From G963665215 sp963665215 (GTDB lineage Bacteria; Chloroflexota; Dehalococcoidia; Lucifugimonadales; CAUZJF01), in contig CAXXWW010000006.1 of NCBI GenBank assembly GCA_963665215.2, forward strand, positions 1 to 64,000: 64,000 nt of DNA, read 5' to 3'. The position numbers and the translations under genes were made by a program. Positions 52,223 through 60,928 of the stretch are shown piece by piece. Positions within the stretch are counted from its first letter, which is position 1; each line of letters starts with the position of its first letter. The notes beneath the pieces were generated by a model, which worked only from the letters and a program-made list of their open reading frames with translations, searched no databases and had not been told where the DNA came from.

Positions 52223-52560
52223 AGCGGAGCTAGGTGTGGCTTCAGTATTCGCCCAGTGCTGGAGGCCACCCCGATAAGCCGGGATGGCGGAGGCCTGGCG
52301 GGACCCCCAGATTTTATTTGTGCAACCGGGCAGATAGGCAACAGCTGAGCCGGGGACCCAGTGGGTGAGGGTTACTGATACGAGTGGGCTTGTCACCCCC
52401 GGTTTGGAATGGCACGAACAATGGCGGAGGTGGAGGGCTATACCAGAGTAGAGATGTAGCACCACGCACTGCCGCTGTCAACCCCGGTCGCGGGCCGGAA
52501 AACCGGCGTCCCTGCGATCTAGAGCCTCTGACTTGGCCTAGTCTTGCCCGATGGGCTATG
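52223..52560. other. 338-base intergenic region before uvrB
   Basis: GC-rich with several short inverted repeats (for example GGAGGCC...GGAGGCCTGG and GAGCCGGGGACCC). No known RNA family, riboswitch or LexA-type operator recognised. The uvrB frame is open through part of it, but the translation is not protein-like. Confidence 0.4.
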
Positions 52561-54558
52561 ATGAGTCCCGTGACTGACTTCAAGATCGTTTCCGACTTCG
52601 TGCCAACCGGCGACCAGCCTCAGGCCATAGACAAGCTGGTCGACGGTATCGAGCGGGGCCTCCGCCACCAGTCGCTCCTCGGGGTCACCGGCAGCGGCAA
52701 GACCTTCACTATGGCCTGTGTCGTCGAGAGGGTGCAGCGTCCCACCCTGGTGATCGTCCACAACAAGACGCTTGCGGCCCAGCTTGCCACCGAGTTCAGG
52801 GAGCACTTCCCCACCAACGCCGTCGAGTACTTCGTCAGCTACTACGACTACTACCAGCCCGAGGCCTACGTCCCGCGGACCGACACGTACATTGAGAAGG
52901 ACGCCGATATCAACGATGAGCTTGACAAGCTGAGGCACTCCGCCACGCAGGCCCTGCTCACGAGAAGGGACGTGCTCATCGTCGCCTCTGTCTCGTGCAT
53001 CTTCGGCCTGGGTGCGCCCGAGGAGTACGAGAGGTTCGTCGCCAGGGTCCGCCGAGGCGACAAGCTCGTCCGCGGCCGCCTCGTCCGCCAGCTCGTGGAC
53101 ATGCAGTACGAGAGGAACGATTTCGACCTGGCCCGCGGCCGGTTCCGTGTCAAGGGCGACACCCTGGAGATTCTCCCCGCCTATGAGGACGATGTCGGCA
53201 TCCGCATAGAGTTCTGGGGCGACGTGGTTGAGCGCATAGTCCAGCTCGACCCTCTGACGGGCGAGCTGCTCTCCGAGCGGGAGGAGATCGAGATCTACCC
53301 CGCCAAGCACTTCGTCACCTCAGCCGACGAGATGCGTCTGGCAATCACCGACATCGAGGCTGAGCTGCAAGAGCGCCTGGCGGAGCTCAACGGGCAGGGC
53401 AAGCTGCTGGAGGCCCAGCGCCTGGAGTCGAGGACGGGTTACGACCTGGAGATGATGCGCGAGACCGACTACTGCGCCGGCGTCGAGAACTACTCCATGC
53501 ACCTTCAGCGCCGCAGTCCCGGCAGCACCCCCTACACCCTGCTCAACTACCTTCCCCAGGACTACCTCCTCTTCGTCGACGAGTCTCACATGACCCTGCC
53601 CCAGCTCAGGGCGATGCACGCCGGCGACAGGTCCCGCAAGGAGGTCCTGGTCGAGTACGGCTTCAGGCTTCCCTCCGCGCTGGACAACCGCCCCCTCAAC
53701 TTCGGCGAGTTCGAGGAGCGGGTGAACAGCGTCGTCTACGTCTCGGCCACGCCCGGCCCCTACGAGTACGAGCACAGCCAACAGATCGTCGAGCAGGTCA
53801 TCCGGCCCACCGGACTGGCCGACCCGGTGATCGAGGTCAAGCCCACCGATGGACAGATCGACGACCTCCTCCACCAGATCGGCCTCCGCATCGGGAGGGG
53901 AGAGCGCTGCCTGGTGACGACCCTGACCAAGCGCATGGCGGAGGAGCTGGCCGACTACCTCAGGGAGGCGGGCATCAAGACCCACCACCTGCATTCGGAG
54001 ATAGACACCCTGGAGCGCAGCGAGGTCCTGCGGGACCTTCGCCTGGGCGTCTACGACGCGGTGGTTGGCATTAACCTGCTGCGGGAAGGGCTCGACCTCC
54101 CGGAGGTCAGTCTGGTGGCCATACTGGATGCTGACAAGGAGGGGTTCCTTCGCTCGTGGAGCTCCTTGATTCAGACCATAGGGAGGGCGGCCCGGCACGT
54201 GGACGGCCACGTCATCATGTACGCCGACGTTGTCACCGATTCCATGAAGCGTGCCATCGACGAGACGGACCGTCGCAGGCAGTTGCAGCAGATCTACAAC
54301 AAAGAGAACGGCATCACCCCCCAGGGCATCCGGAAGACCGTTCACGATATCACCGAGCGCGTCAGGGCCATCGCCGAGACCAGGACTCCCTACGTCGTCA
54401 ACGGGGACATACCCAAGGAGGACCTGCGGCGCCTGATCAAGGACCTGGAGTCGCAGATGAAGGTGGCCTCCCGCAACCTGGAGTTCGAGAAGGCTGCGCT
54501 CCTGCGTGACCAGATAGTCGACCTGCGCAAGGTCATCGCCGACGACATCCTGCGCTGA
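52561..54558 (+). CDS. uvrB: excinuclease ABC subunit B
   Basis: 666 residues from ATG 52561 (another ATG at 52558). Helicase motif I GVTGSGKTFTMA, the beta-hairpin region EYFVSYYDYYQPEAYVPRTD, motif II LLFVDESHMTLPQ, GLDLPEVSLVAILDADKEGFLRS, QTIGRAARHVDGHVIMYAD and the C-terminal UVR coiled coil LIKDLESQMKVASRNLEFEKAALLRDQI. Damage verification in nucleotide excision repair with UvrA and UvrC. Confidence 0.97.
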   Translation: MSPVTDFKIVSDFVPTGDQPQAIDKLVDGIERGLRHQSLLGVTGSGKTFTMACVVERVQRPTLVIVHNKTLAAQLATEFREHFPTNAVEYFVSYYDYYQPEAYVPRTDTYIEKDADINDELDKLRHSATQALLTRRDVLIVASVSCIFGLGAPEEYERFVARVRRGDKLVRGRLVRQLVDMQYERNDFDLARGRFRVKGDTLEILPAYEDDVGIRIEFWGDVVERIVQLDPLTGELLSEREEIEIYPAKHFVTSADEMRLAITDIEAELQERLAELNGQGKLLEAQRLESRTGYDLEMMRETDYCAGVENYSMHLQRRSPGSTPYTLLNYLPQDYLLFVDESHMTLPQLRAMHAGDRSRKEVLVEYGFRLPSALDNRPLNFGEFEERVNSVVYVSATPGPYEYEHSQQIVEQVIRPTGLADPVIEVKPTDGQIDDLLHQIGLRIGRGERCLVTTLTKRMAEELADYLREAGIKTHHLHSEIDTLERSEVLRDLRLGVYDAVVGINLLREGLDLPEVSLVAILDADKEGFLRSWSSLIQTIGRAARHVDGHVIMYADVVTDSMKRAIDETDRRRQLQQIYNKENGITPQGIRKTVHDITERVRAIAETRTPYVVNGDIPKEDLRRLIKDLESQMKVASRNLEFEKAALLRDQIVDLRKVIADDILR

Positions 54559-54593
54559 GGCTGCCGAATGGGGTTCCCATCCGCTGAGCAGCC

Positions 54594-54616
54594 GGGCAGA
54601 CCGAAAGGGTCTGCCC
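54594..54616 (+). terminator. hairpin after uvrB
   Basis: GGGCAGACC-GAAAG-GGTCTGCCC, a 9-bp perfect stem with GNRA-like loop, 35 bases past the stop. No T-run, so it may stabilise the transcript rather than end it. Confidence 0.45.
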
Positions 54617-54628
54617 ATATACGTTGCC

Positions 54629-55197
54629 ATGAGATTCGACCCAGACAGACACCATCGCCGTTCCATACGGCTCCGCAGCTACGACTATGCACAGCCCGGT
54701 GCATACTTCGTGACCGTGTGCACCCACAACAGGCAATGTCTGTTCGGGAACGTCATTAACGGCGAAATCCGCCAGAACGAGTATGGCCGGATCGTGGCCG
54801 CATGTTGGAGTGAACTGCCAGGTCATTACCCCCGCGTAGCACTGGACGTATTCGTGGTCATGCCCAATCATGTACACGGAGTCATCCTGTTGCGCGACGA
54901 TGAGGCCGTCGATCGCGTAGGGGCCGGTTTCAAACCCCCCCTACTGCCCTGGCCAAACGCCACGGGTTGCCGGAGGTCCTACGTGGATTCAAGACCTTTG
55001 CGTCGCGCCGAATAAACGAGGTCCGCAACATAGCCGGTGCGCCTGTTTGGCAGCGGAACTACTACGAACGCGTCATTCGCAACGAGAGCGAGGTGAACGC
55101 CGTACGTCATTACATTCAGCACAACCCGTCCCCCTGGGCCGGGGATGTCGACAACCCGGCCAACTTCCCTGGGCCAAAACCCTCCCATAGACCGTAG
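54629..55197 (+). pseudogene. REP-associated tyrosine (Y1/HUH) transposase, frameshifted
   Basis: RAYT of the IS200-related TnpA-REP group. The first part has YDYAQPGAYFVTVCTHNRQC and the HUH motif VVMPNHVHGVIL. The second part, one base shifted, has GLPEVLRGFKTFASRRINEV and WQRNYYERVIRN with the catalytic Tyr. Between them the palindrome at 54917-54944 (VGAGFKPPL in translation) is embedded in the gene. The frame changes in or near its seven-C run at 54935-54941. About 189 residues if repaired. Such proteins process REP sequences, which are abundant around it. Confidence 0.82.
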
Positions 55198-55223
55198 GGG
55201 CAGGTTTCAAACCTGCCCCTCTT
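55194..55223. repeat. palindromic repeat next to the RAYT gene
   Basis: GTAGGGGCAGGTTTCAAACC then TGCCCCTC, a long near-perfect palindrome starting three bases before the RAYT stop codon. Relatives at 54917-54944 and 42061-42089. The rest of 55224-55447 has no gene. Confidence 0.8.
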
Positions 55224-55447
55224 GCCCCGCTGCCGAAATGCCCGATGTGCCGCGGCGGGGGCAGCCCGGATCTGCGTGGCACGGAATGGTGCAAGATGGC
55301 ACACATTTGTCGCGTGCCACCACCGCCCTCCCGCGCGCGGTCGTCTCGCCCAGCCTCTTTATCTTTGACTCTCGGCGCTTTCAGCGTGCTCCGAGTTCAG
55401 TTGCAGACGCAGCTCTAAAAACGCAAAACATGCAAGAATAGGGTTAA

Positions 55448-55476
55448 TTGACACCCTCCACCACGCCATATAGAAT
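55448..55476 (+). promoter_or_regulatory. sigma-70 promoter of the SufT-like gene
   Basis: TTGACA (55448-55453), TAGAAT (55471-55476), 17-base spacer, 48 bases before the ATG. Confidence 0.75.
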
Positions 55477-55523
55477 GGTCTTAGTCTACATAGCGCCGAT
55501 ATTCACCAGGGGAGAAAAACGCG

Positions 55524-55838
55524 ATGGTTGAGACCTCGACCCTTACCCGCGACGACGTGCTTGAGGCGCTCAAGGACGTGTTCGATCCGGAGATACCCGT
55601 CAACGTCGTCGATCTGGGCTTGGTCTACGACTGCCAGGTCGACGAGGGCGACGTCAAGATCACGATGACCCTCACCTTCGCCGGATGCGGCATGGGGCCC
55701 TACATAGCCCAGCAGGCCGAGTGGCGAATTGCGGAGATCGAATCGGTGGAGGACGTCGAGGTCGAGATGGTTTACGACCCGCCCTGGAGCCCGGACCTGA
55801 TCTCCGAGGACGGAAAGGCCCAGCTCGGCCTGGAATAG
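55524..55838 (+). CDS. metal-sulfur cluster biosynthesis protein, MIP18/SufT-like (DUF59)
   Basis: 104 residues. Motifs DVFDPEIPVNVVDLGLVYDC and TLTFAGCGMGPYIAQQAEWR with the conserved Cys, then EVEMVYDPPWSPDLIS. Acts in Fe-S cluster assembly or transfer; fused or neighbouring Mrp ATPases are common, and one follows 223 bases downstream here. Own promoter and GGGGAG upstream of ATG 55524. Confidence 0.9.
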   Translation: MVETSTLTRDDVLEALKDVFDPEIPVNVVDLGLVYDCQVDEGDVKITMTLTFAGCGMGPYIAQQAEWRIAEIESVEDVEVEMVYDPPWSPDLISEDGKAQLGLE

Positions 55839-55979
55839 CGGGCTTCAGCCTGCCGAAGGGCCTGATGAAGGCGGCGAGTGGCCCCGAGTAGAATCTGCCC
55901 TGGGCCATCCCTGCGTAGCCCTACGTATCGAAGGGGCTCACCTAGAACGGAGGTCCCGCGTCCGTTCGCCCCGAGCAGG

Positions 55980-56007
55980 GCCTGTCCTGAGCTTGCCGAA
56001 GGGCCTG
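55980..56007. repeat. REP-like palindrome
   Basis: GGCCTGTCCTGAGCTTGCCG followed by AAGGGCC. Further members of this family lie near 37727, 40734, 50598, 50800, 57045 and 63707. Confidence 0.65.
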
Positions 56008-56061
56008 CCGATGGGGTGCCCCCACTTTCTGCCGACACGACAAAGGCGCGGAGACCGTTAG

Positions 56062-56910
56062 ATGAACAAACCCCAGCCCATCAACCCGCAGGCGGCCCAG
56101 GCCCGCGCGAAGATCGAGCAGATGAAGCGCAGCTTCGAGCAGAAGCGCGCGGTCGCCGACAGCCTCTCACGAATCAAGTACAAGATCGGCGTCTACAGCG
56201 GCAAGGGCGGAGTTGGTAAGACCACCGTCGCAGTCAACCTGGCTGTGACTCTGGCCCAGGACGGGGCCAAGGTGGGCATCCTTGACGTCGACATCGACTG
56301 CCCCAATGTCGTCCGGGCCATTAAGATATACGAGCCGCCCACGGTCAGCGAGGACAAGAAGATGCTCCCTCCGGAGCGCTTTGGCGTACGGGTAATGTCC
56401 ATGGGCTTCTTCCAGAAAAATGAGGAGGAGGCCATCATTTGGCGCGGGCCAATGGTCCACAACGCCATCAACCAGCTCCTTCAGACCACCGAATGGGGCG
56501 AGCTGGACTACCTGGTGATCGACCTGCCTCCGGGCACGTCCGACTCCCCCCTTACCGTGATGCAGACGTTGACCCTGGACGGGTTCCTTGTCGTCACCAC
56601 GCCTCAGGAGCTGGCCAAGATAGACGCCAAGCGCTCCATCAACATGATCCGCACCTTGCACGTCAACGTGCTGGGAGTGGTGGAGAACTTCTCGGGCGAG
56701 GTCTTCGGCTCGGGGGCGGGGGAGGAGCTTGCCGAGGAGATGGGGCTCGCCTTCCTTGGCCGGCTGGAGCTCCGGACCGACTATCGAGACACGTCGAAGC
56801 CAACGGTGCTCACCAGCAATAAGGTGCTAGCCGAGTACCGGCACATCGCCGAGCAGGCCAAGCTGGCCTTGCAGAAGCAGCCTGCGGAGGCCGCCACCAG
56901 CGCCGACTGA
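56062..56910 (+). CDS. Mrp/NBP35-family P-loop ATPase
   Basis: 282 residues. Deviant Walker A YSGKGGVGKTTVAVNLA, ILDVDIDCPNVV, IIWRGPMVHNAINQLL, DYLVIDLPPGTSDSPLTVMQ and TTPQELAKIDAKRSINM. Fe-S carrier family (ApbC/Mrp); no CxxC pair near the C-terminus is seen, unlike many members, which is notable. The N-terminal 45 residues are a helical, basic extension. Pairs functionally with the SufT-like protein upstream. Confidence 0.88.
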   Translation: MNKPQPINPQAAQARAKIEQMKRSFEQKRAVADSLSRIKYKIGVYSGKGGVGKTTVAVNLAVTLAQDGAKVGILDVDIDCPNVVRAIKIYEPPTVSEDKKMLPPERFGVRVMSMGFFQKNEEEAIIWRGPMVHNAINQLLQTTEWGELDYLVIDLPPGTSDSPLTVMQTLTLDGFLVVTTPQELAKIDAKRSINMIRTLHVNVLGVVENFSGEVFGSGAGEELAEEMGLAFLGRLELRTDYRDTSKPTVLTSNKVLAEYRHIAEQAKLALQKQPAEAATSAD

Positions 56911-56956
56911 GGCCGCAAGGCCGGTAGCTCTGGCCACGTTCAAAGGTTGACCCCAA

Positions 56957-56986
56957 AGGGCCCCGATCGGATCGGGGCCGCTTTTT
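56957..56986 (+). terminator. factor-independent terminator
   Basis: GGCCCCGATC-G-GATCGGGGCC hairpin (56959-56979) followed by GCTTTTT. Ends the mrp transcript. Confidence 0.85.
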
Positions 56987-57088
56987 GGTACCCGTATCAC
57001 AACTCCCCCCGTTGGGAGAGTGCAGACGGGGAGCACCTCCGGCGCCTGTACTGAGCCTGCCGATAGGGGTTTCTCAGTACCGCGTCTG

Positions 57089-57532
57089 CTAGAGAACGCG
57101 CACAAGGTCGCCGACCTCGACAGCCCCACCCTCTACTACGGAGGCCAGCATTCCGCGGCGGCCCTCGAGCTCCTGCTGAAGCCCCGGCCGAATCTCATCC
57201 ATCCGCGAGCAGGGCGCGCACGGCTTGGATATCTGGAGCACGGTCTGGCCCCCCAGGGCGATCCTCTGCCCGACCGCCAGGGACGCGAGATCGATCCCGT
57301 TGGTGGTGACGTTTTCGCGTACCTGTCCGGCGGAGAGGCCGAGGGCCGCCAGCGTCTCTTCGTCCATCAGCAGCACCTGGTAGTCCTGCCGTTCCCCTCT
57401 GGGCGAGGCGTGCCTGTCTCCTTCAATGCCCTCGCCGGCAATAAAGTTGGCCCTCTGTACCACCTGCATGGCCGCCCTGTGGGCGACGTTGAGCCACAGT
57501 GAGGCGACCTGGCTCCGGGACGGTAGGCTCAT
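57089..57532 (-). CDS. MOSC-domain protein
   Basis: 147 residues. MOSC features: FIAGEGIEGDRHASPRGERQDYQVLLMDEET, LAALGLSAGQVRENVTTNGIDL, LQISKPCAPCSRMDEI with the conserved Cys, and RRGMLASVVEGGAVEVGDLV. Such proteins bind or transfer sulfur, often for molybdenum cofactor enzymes. Start ATG 57532. Divergent from the DUF3500 gene. Confidence 0.9.
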   Translation of the reverse strand: MSLPSRSQVASLWLNVAHRAAMQVVQRANFIAGEGIEGDRHASPRGERQDYQVLLMDEETLAALGLSAGQVRENVTTNGIDLASLAVGQRIALGGQTVLQISKPCAPCSRMDEIRPGLQQELEGRRGMLASVVEGGAVEVGDLVRVL

Positions 57533-57647
57533 CGTATTACCTCGTTTCTCGACCGGTTACAATCTACACCCGGTCCCGCCCCGAATCAAGACATCATCGT
57601 GCTATACTTCCTGCGACTCGCCCTCATTGACGATGGAGGTCCTCGAT

Positions 57648-58631
57648 ATGAGACTCGCGCCCGTTGCACCCGAGACCGCCGTACATGTTGCCGAGGCCGC
57701 CGCCTCCCTTGTTGCCGCGCTGAGCCCGAAGCAGAGGGCGCTGGCGACATTCGACTTTGCGTCCGAGGAGCGCGAGAGCTGGCACTACACCGCCAAGCCC
57801 CGCTTGGGCCTGTCGCGCGGAGACATGGGCGCTGAGCAGCTCGACGCCGTCGAGGCGCTGATGGGCAGCGGCCTGAGCGAGACGGGGCTGAACACCGCAA
57901 GAGCCATCATCCAGCACGAGCTCATTCTCGGGCGCACCGAGAGCAGCGAGGGCGTAGACCGCTTCGATAGGACCCCCGACCTCTACTTCTTCAGCATATT
58001 CGGCACGCCTGGAGGAGACGAGCCCTGGGGTTGGCGCGTGGAAGGCCACCACCTGTCGCTGAACGTGACCGTCGCTGGCGGTGACGTCATCTCCGTCACG
58101 CCGACCTTCTTCGGCGTCAATCCCGCCGAGGTCAAGCACGGACCCCAGAAGGGGCTGCGCATCCTCCAGGCGGAGGAGGACCTGGGAAGGGAGCTTTTCC
58201 TATCACTTGGCGAGGGCCAGCGAGATCTGGCGGTGATCTACCCCGGGGCGCCGCCAGATCTGATCACCCGAGCCAGCAGGCGCGTCGAGATCGCCAGTCG
58301 AGTGGGGCTGCCAGCGGGGCGCATGACGGCCGAGCAGCGGGAGAGGCTGATGGCCCTGGTGAATGTGTACACGGGGAGGATGCCAGCCGACGTCGGTCGC
58401 GCCGCCACGCGAAAGCTGGAGGGGGAGGCGGCCAACGACCTCCTATTCGGATGGGCGGGCAACCACGATCGGGGCCAAGGCCACTACTACCGGGTCCACG
58501 GCCCCAGCATATTCATTGAGTATGACAACACCCAGAATATGGCCAACCACGTCCACTCCGTGTGGCGTGACATCGAAGGCGACTTCGGCTCCGATATCCT
58601 TCGCGACCATTACGAGCAGCACCACGCTTGA
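57648..58631 (+). CDS. DUF3500-family protein
   Basis: 327 residues from ATG 57648, which has GGAGGT 8 bases upstream. Family features: ALSPKQRALATFDFASEERE, WHYTAKPRLGLSRGDM, FSIFGTPGGDEPWGWRVEGHHLSLNVTV, TPTFFGVNPAEVKHG and YYRVHGPSIFIEYDNTQNMANHVHSVWRD. The C-terminal His/Asn-rich part suggests a hydrolase-like site but no activity is known. No signal peptide here, although many relatives are exported. Confidence 0.88.
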   Translation: MRLAPVAPETAVHVAEAAASLVAALSPKQRALATFDFASEERESWHYTAKPRLGLSRGDMGAEQLDAVEALMGSGLSETGLNTARAIIQHELILGRTESSEGVDRFDRTPDLYFFSIFGTPGGDEPWGWRVEGHHLSLNVTVAGGDVISVTPTFFGVNPAEVKHGPQKGLRILQAEEDLGRELFLSLGEGQRDLAVIYPGAPPDLITRASRRVEIASRVGLPAGRMTAEQRERLMALVNVYTGRMPADVGRAATRKLEGEAANDLLFGWAGNHDRGQGHYYRVHGPSIFIEYDNTQNMANHVHSVWRDIEGDFGSDILRDHYEQHHA

Positions 58632-58659
58632 CCCACTTGGAGGGCCGTCCTAGGAGGGC

Positions 58660-58830
58660 GTCCTAGTACTCAGTCACACCTGATTTGGTTTGTCCGGCGG
58701 GAGAGTCCAGAGAGGGTGCAACCCTATTTGGTAGGGGTCTGGGGATTCCCCCAAAACCCTCAGGGCGGGCGGGTGGGAAGAAGAACCATTCATTTCACCC
58801 GTGACGGAGCACTAGTCGTAAGTCACACGT
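58660..58830 (+). repeat. dispersed repeat B, copy B2
   Basis: CCTAGTACTCAGTCACACCTG ... ACTAGTCGTAAGTCACACGT, about 170 bases, highly similar to B1. It is followed after nine bases by repeat A6. Confidence 0.78.
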
Positions 58831-58839
58831 ATATCGACC

Positions 58840-58876
58840 GGAATAACCCATATCAAGCTGCCTGGACCCAAAAATT
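58840..58876 (+). repeat. dispersed repeat A, copy A6, left half
   Basis: GGAATAACCCATATCAAGCT then GCCTGGACC and CAAAAATT. The right half resumes at 61088-61144 (CAAAAATA, ACGCACCATCCTCGACGAGA, ACTCCCGAACGCCAT). The methyltransferase transposon separates them. Confidence 0.82.
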
Positions 58877-58907
58877 GGGACTTATCAAGAATGTTACCCA
58901 TATGCCA

Positions 58908-59232
58908 GCGAGTTTGAAGGTCGACACAACAGCCGCTCGAACGACACCATCAACCAGGTTCGCAGTGTCATTCGGGGCATGGACGGAAAACGGCTCCGGT
59001 ATCAAGACCTTATCGGGCTTTGCACTAAAAGTCGGGGTTGATGCAAATGTCGTGTTTCTTGTCCCTACTCGCCCATTGGCGGTACGTGGACGAATTCTCA
59101 GGGCGGCATAACGTCCGGTCGCTTGACACGCAAGACCAGATGGATAGAATGGCAGCGGGCGCGGTGGGCAAGTGGCTCACTTACGCGGAGCTAATCGACC
59201 CGAAGCATCCTCGGCAACCGAGGATGCTATAA
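58908..59232 (+). pseudogene. two IS1595-family transposase C-terminal fragments
   Basis: Fragment 1 (58908-59039): YASEFEGRHNSRSNDTINQV...GKRLRYQDLIG, stop. Fragment 2 (about 59060-59232): RYVDEFSGRHNVRSLDTQDQ, GKWLTYAELID, stop. Both match the final EFxxRHNxRxxDTxxQM...G..L.Y.DL segment of IS1595/ISXO2-like DDE transposases. They are different sequences, so two transposases contributed. The catalytic parts are deleted. Fragment 2 ends 13 bases before the methyltransferase start. Confidence 0.7.
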
Positions 59233-59245
59233 GGAGGATCGGGGC

Positions 59246-60919
59246 ATGCAATCTCTGTTTCCCGCCACAGAGGACTACGCCAAGTATTTAGCCGGTAACG
59301 CCCTTGTCTGTAGCGACAACATCGACGTACTCCGGGACCTCCCCGACAACTCCGTGGACCTGATCTACCTGGACCCGCCGTTCCAGTCCGATGCCCACTA
59401 CGTGGCAGTGTTTGGTGATAAGGGACAGGCTGACGAACAGCTCAAGGACATTTGGCAGTGGACCACGGAGACCGAGCGGACGTTCCAGAGATTGCCCTTC
59501 GGTCCCGTACTCGACACCCTCAAAGGCATCCGTCTACAGGCTGGGCAAACGTCGCCCATGGCGGCCTACTGCGTATTCATGGGGCGCCGCCTCATAGAGA
59601 TGGGCAGAGCCTTGAAGCCAACCGGAAGCATCTATCTCCACTGCGACTACCATGCAGGTCATTATCTCCGTATCCTCCTGGACGCCGTTTTGGGGCGGGA
59701 AAACTTCCAAGCGGATATTACCTGGAAGCGTACCACAGCCCATAACGATGCCCACGGGTATGGAGCCAATACTGATACCATACTGTTCTACGTAAACGGT
59801 GACAAGTCAACGTGGAACCGTCAATACCAGGCTTATGATGACGGGTACATCAAGAGCCACTATCGTTTCAAAGACTCAACGGGGCGACGGTACAGGACTG
59901 ATAACTTGACCGCCGGTGGCCTGACTGGCGGAGGTTACCAATATGAATGGAACGGTGTGACGAGAGTCTGGCGGTGCCCGCCTGAGCGCATGGCCGAATT
60001 GGAGAGCAAGGGGCGTATTCGTTACACTTCAAAAGGAACCGCAGAGTACATAAGGTATCTCGATGAGATGCCTGGAGTTCCAGAGTACATAAGGTATCTC
60101 GATGAGATGCCTGGAGTTCCGCTCCAAGACTTGTGGACGGACATACCCCCGATAAACTCACGGGCGAAAGAGCGCATTGGCTATCCGACTCAGAAGCCCC
60201 TGGCCCTCCTGGAGCGCATCATCCGGGCCAGCAGCAACGAGGGCGACCTAGTCTTGGACCCGTTCTGCGGCTGTGGTACGGCTGTAGACGCAGCAGCCAA
60301 GCTAGGCCGGAAATACCTAGGTATTGACATCAGCGGCATTGCCGTGCGGGTCATGGAGCAACGTCTGACCAGCCGGGGCGAAGCCGTCAAACCGGTTGTC
60401 TATGGGCTGGAGTGGGGTGACTGGGAATGGGAGCAATTCGAGCGCATGGCCCTACGGACCCGAGACGAAGCGGAGGATGGCGTACCGGGTTGGGCATGGG
60501 CAGAGGACCGCGTGGCGGGATTGCTCAATGCTGTGCCTAACAGCAAAAAGACCGGCGACGGGGGCGTGGACGCCCGCTACTACGGGGCAGGCGACGAAGT
60601 TATCCCTATTCAGGTAAAGATGCACAGAAACCCCGTAGGACGCCCTGACATGGACAAGCTCCTAGGCGCACAGACGGCCATGAACAACCGGGGCATCCAT
60701 GCTCCAATGTCCCTGATGGTCAGCCTGTACCCTCCCGCGCACAACCTACGTGCCTTCGCTGCCCAACAGGGGCGCGTTCCGCTACATGGCGACGACTACC
60801 CCGTGATGCAAGCCTTGAGCGTGGAGGAGATGCTGATCAAAGGGGAGAGGCCAAAGTTGCCGCCGGTGGACCCTAGGGCGCTTGTGGGCAACACGCAATC
60901 CCGCTTGGTAATGCCGTAG
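59246..60919 (+). CDS. beta-class DNA methyltransferase fused to a PD-(D/E)xK nuclease-like domain
   Basis: 557 residues, ATG 59246 with GGAGG. Catalytic DPPF at 43-46 (VDLIYLDPPFQS), TRD-like middle, then the SAM-binding LDPFCGCGTAVDAA near 338: order typical of beta-class N6-adenine or N4-cytosine enzymes. From about 430, GDGGVDARYYGAGDEVIPIQVKMH reads as the D...QxK core of an Mrr-like nuclease. One polypeptide with both activities would be type IIG-like restriction-modification. A 39-base tandem duplication at 60043-60120 repeats EYIRYLDEMPGVP in the middle. Recognition site unknown. Confidence 0.88.
   Translation: MQSLFPATEDYAKYLAGNALVCSDNIDVLRDLPDNSVDLIYLDPPFQSDAHYVAVFGDKGQADEQLKDIWQWTTETERTFQRLPFGPVLDTLKGIRLQAGQTSPMAAYCVFMGRRLIEMGRALKPTGSIYLHCDYHAGHYLRILLDAVLGRENFQADITWKRTTAHNDAHGYGANTDTILFYVNGDKSTWNRQYQAYDDGYIKSHYRFKDSTGRRYRTDNLTAGGLTGGGYQYEWNGVTRVWRCPPERMAELESKGRIRYTSKGTAEYIRYLDEMPGVPEYIRYLDEMPGVPLQDLWTDIPPINSRAKERIGYPTQKPLALLERIIRASSNEGDLVLDPFCGCGTAVDAAAKLGRKYLGIDISGIAVRVMEQRLTSRGEAVKPVVYGLEWGDWEWEQFERMALRTRDEAEDGVPGWAWAEDRVAGLLNAVPNSKKTGDGGVDARYYGAGDEVIPIQVKMHRNPVGRPDMDKLLGAQTAMNNRGIHAPMSLMVSLYPPAHNLRAFAAQQGRVPLHGDDYPVMQALSVEEMLIKGERPKLPPVDPRALVGNTQSRLVMP
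60043..60120 (+). repeat. perfect 39-bp tandem duplication inside the methyltransferase gene
   Basis: Two identical units (60043-60081 and 60082-60120) beginning AGAGTACATAAGGTATCTCG. In frame, adds 13 residues. Confidence 0.95.
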
Positions 60920-60928
60920 GAGGTCATC

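Noticed and set aside
52384..52560. Extended N-terminus of UvrB from 52384
   Set aside because: The extra 59 residues are not protein-like and family members start at the TDFKIVS region.
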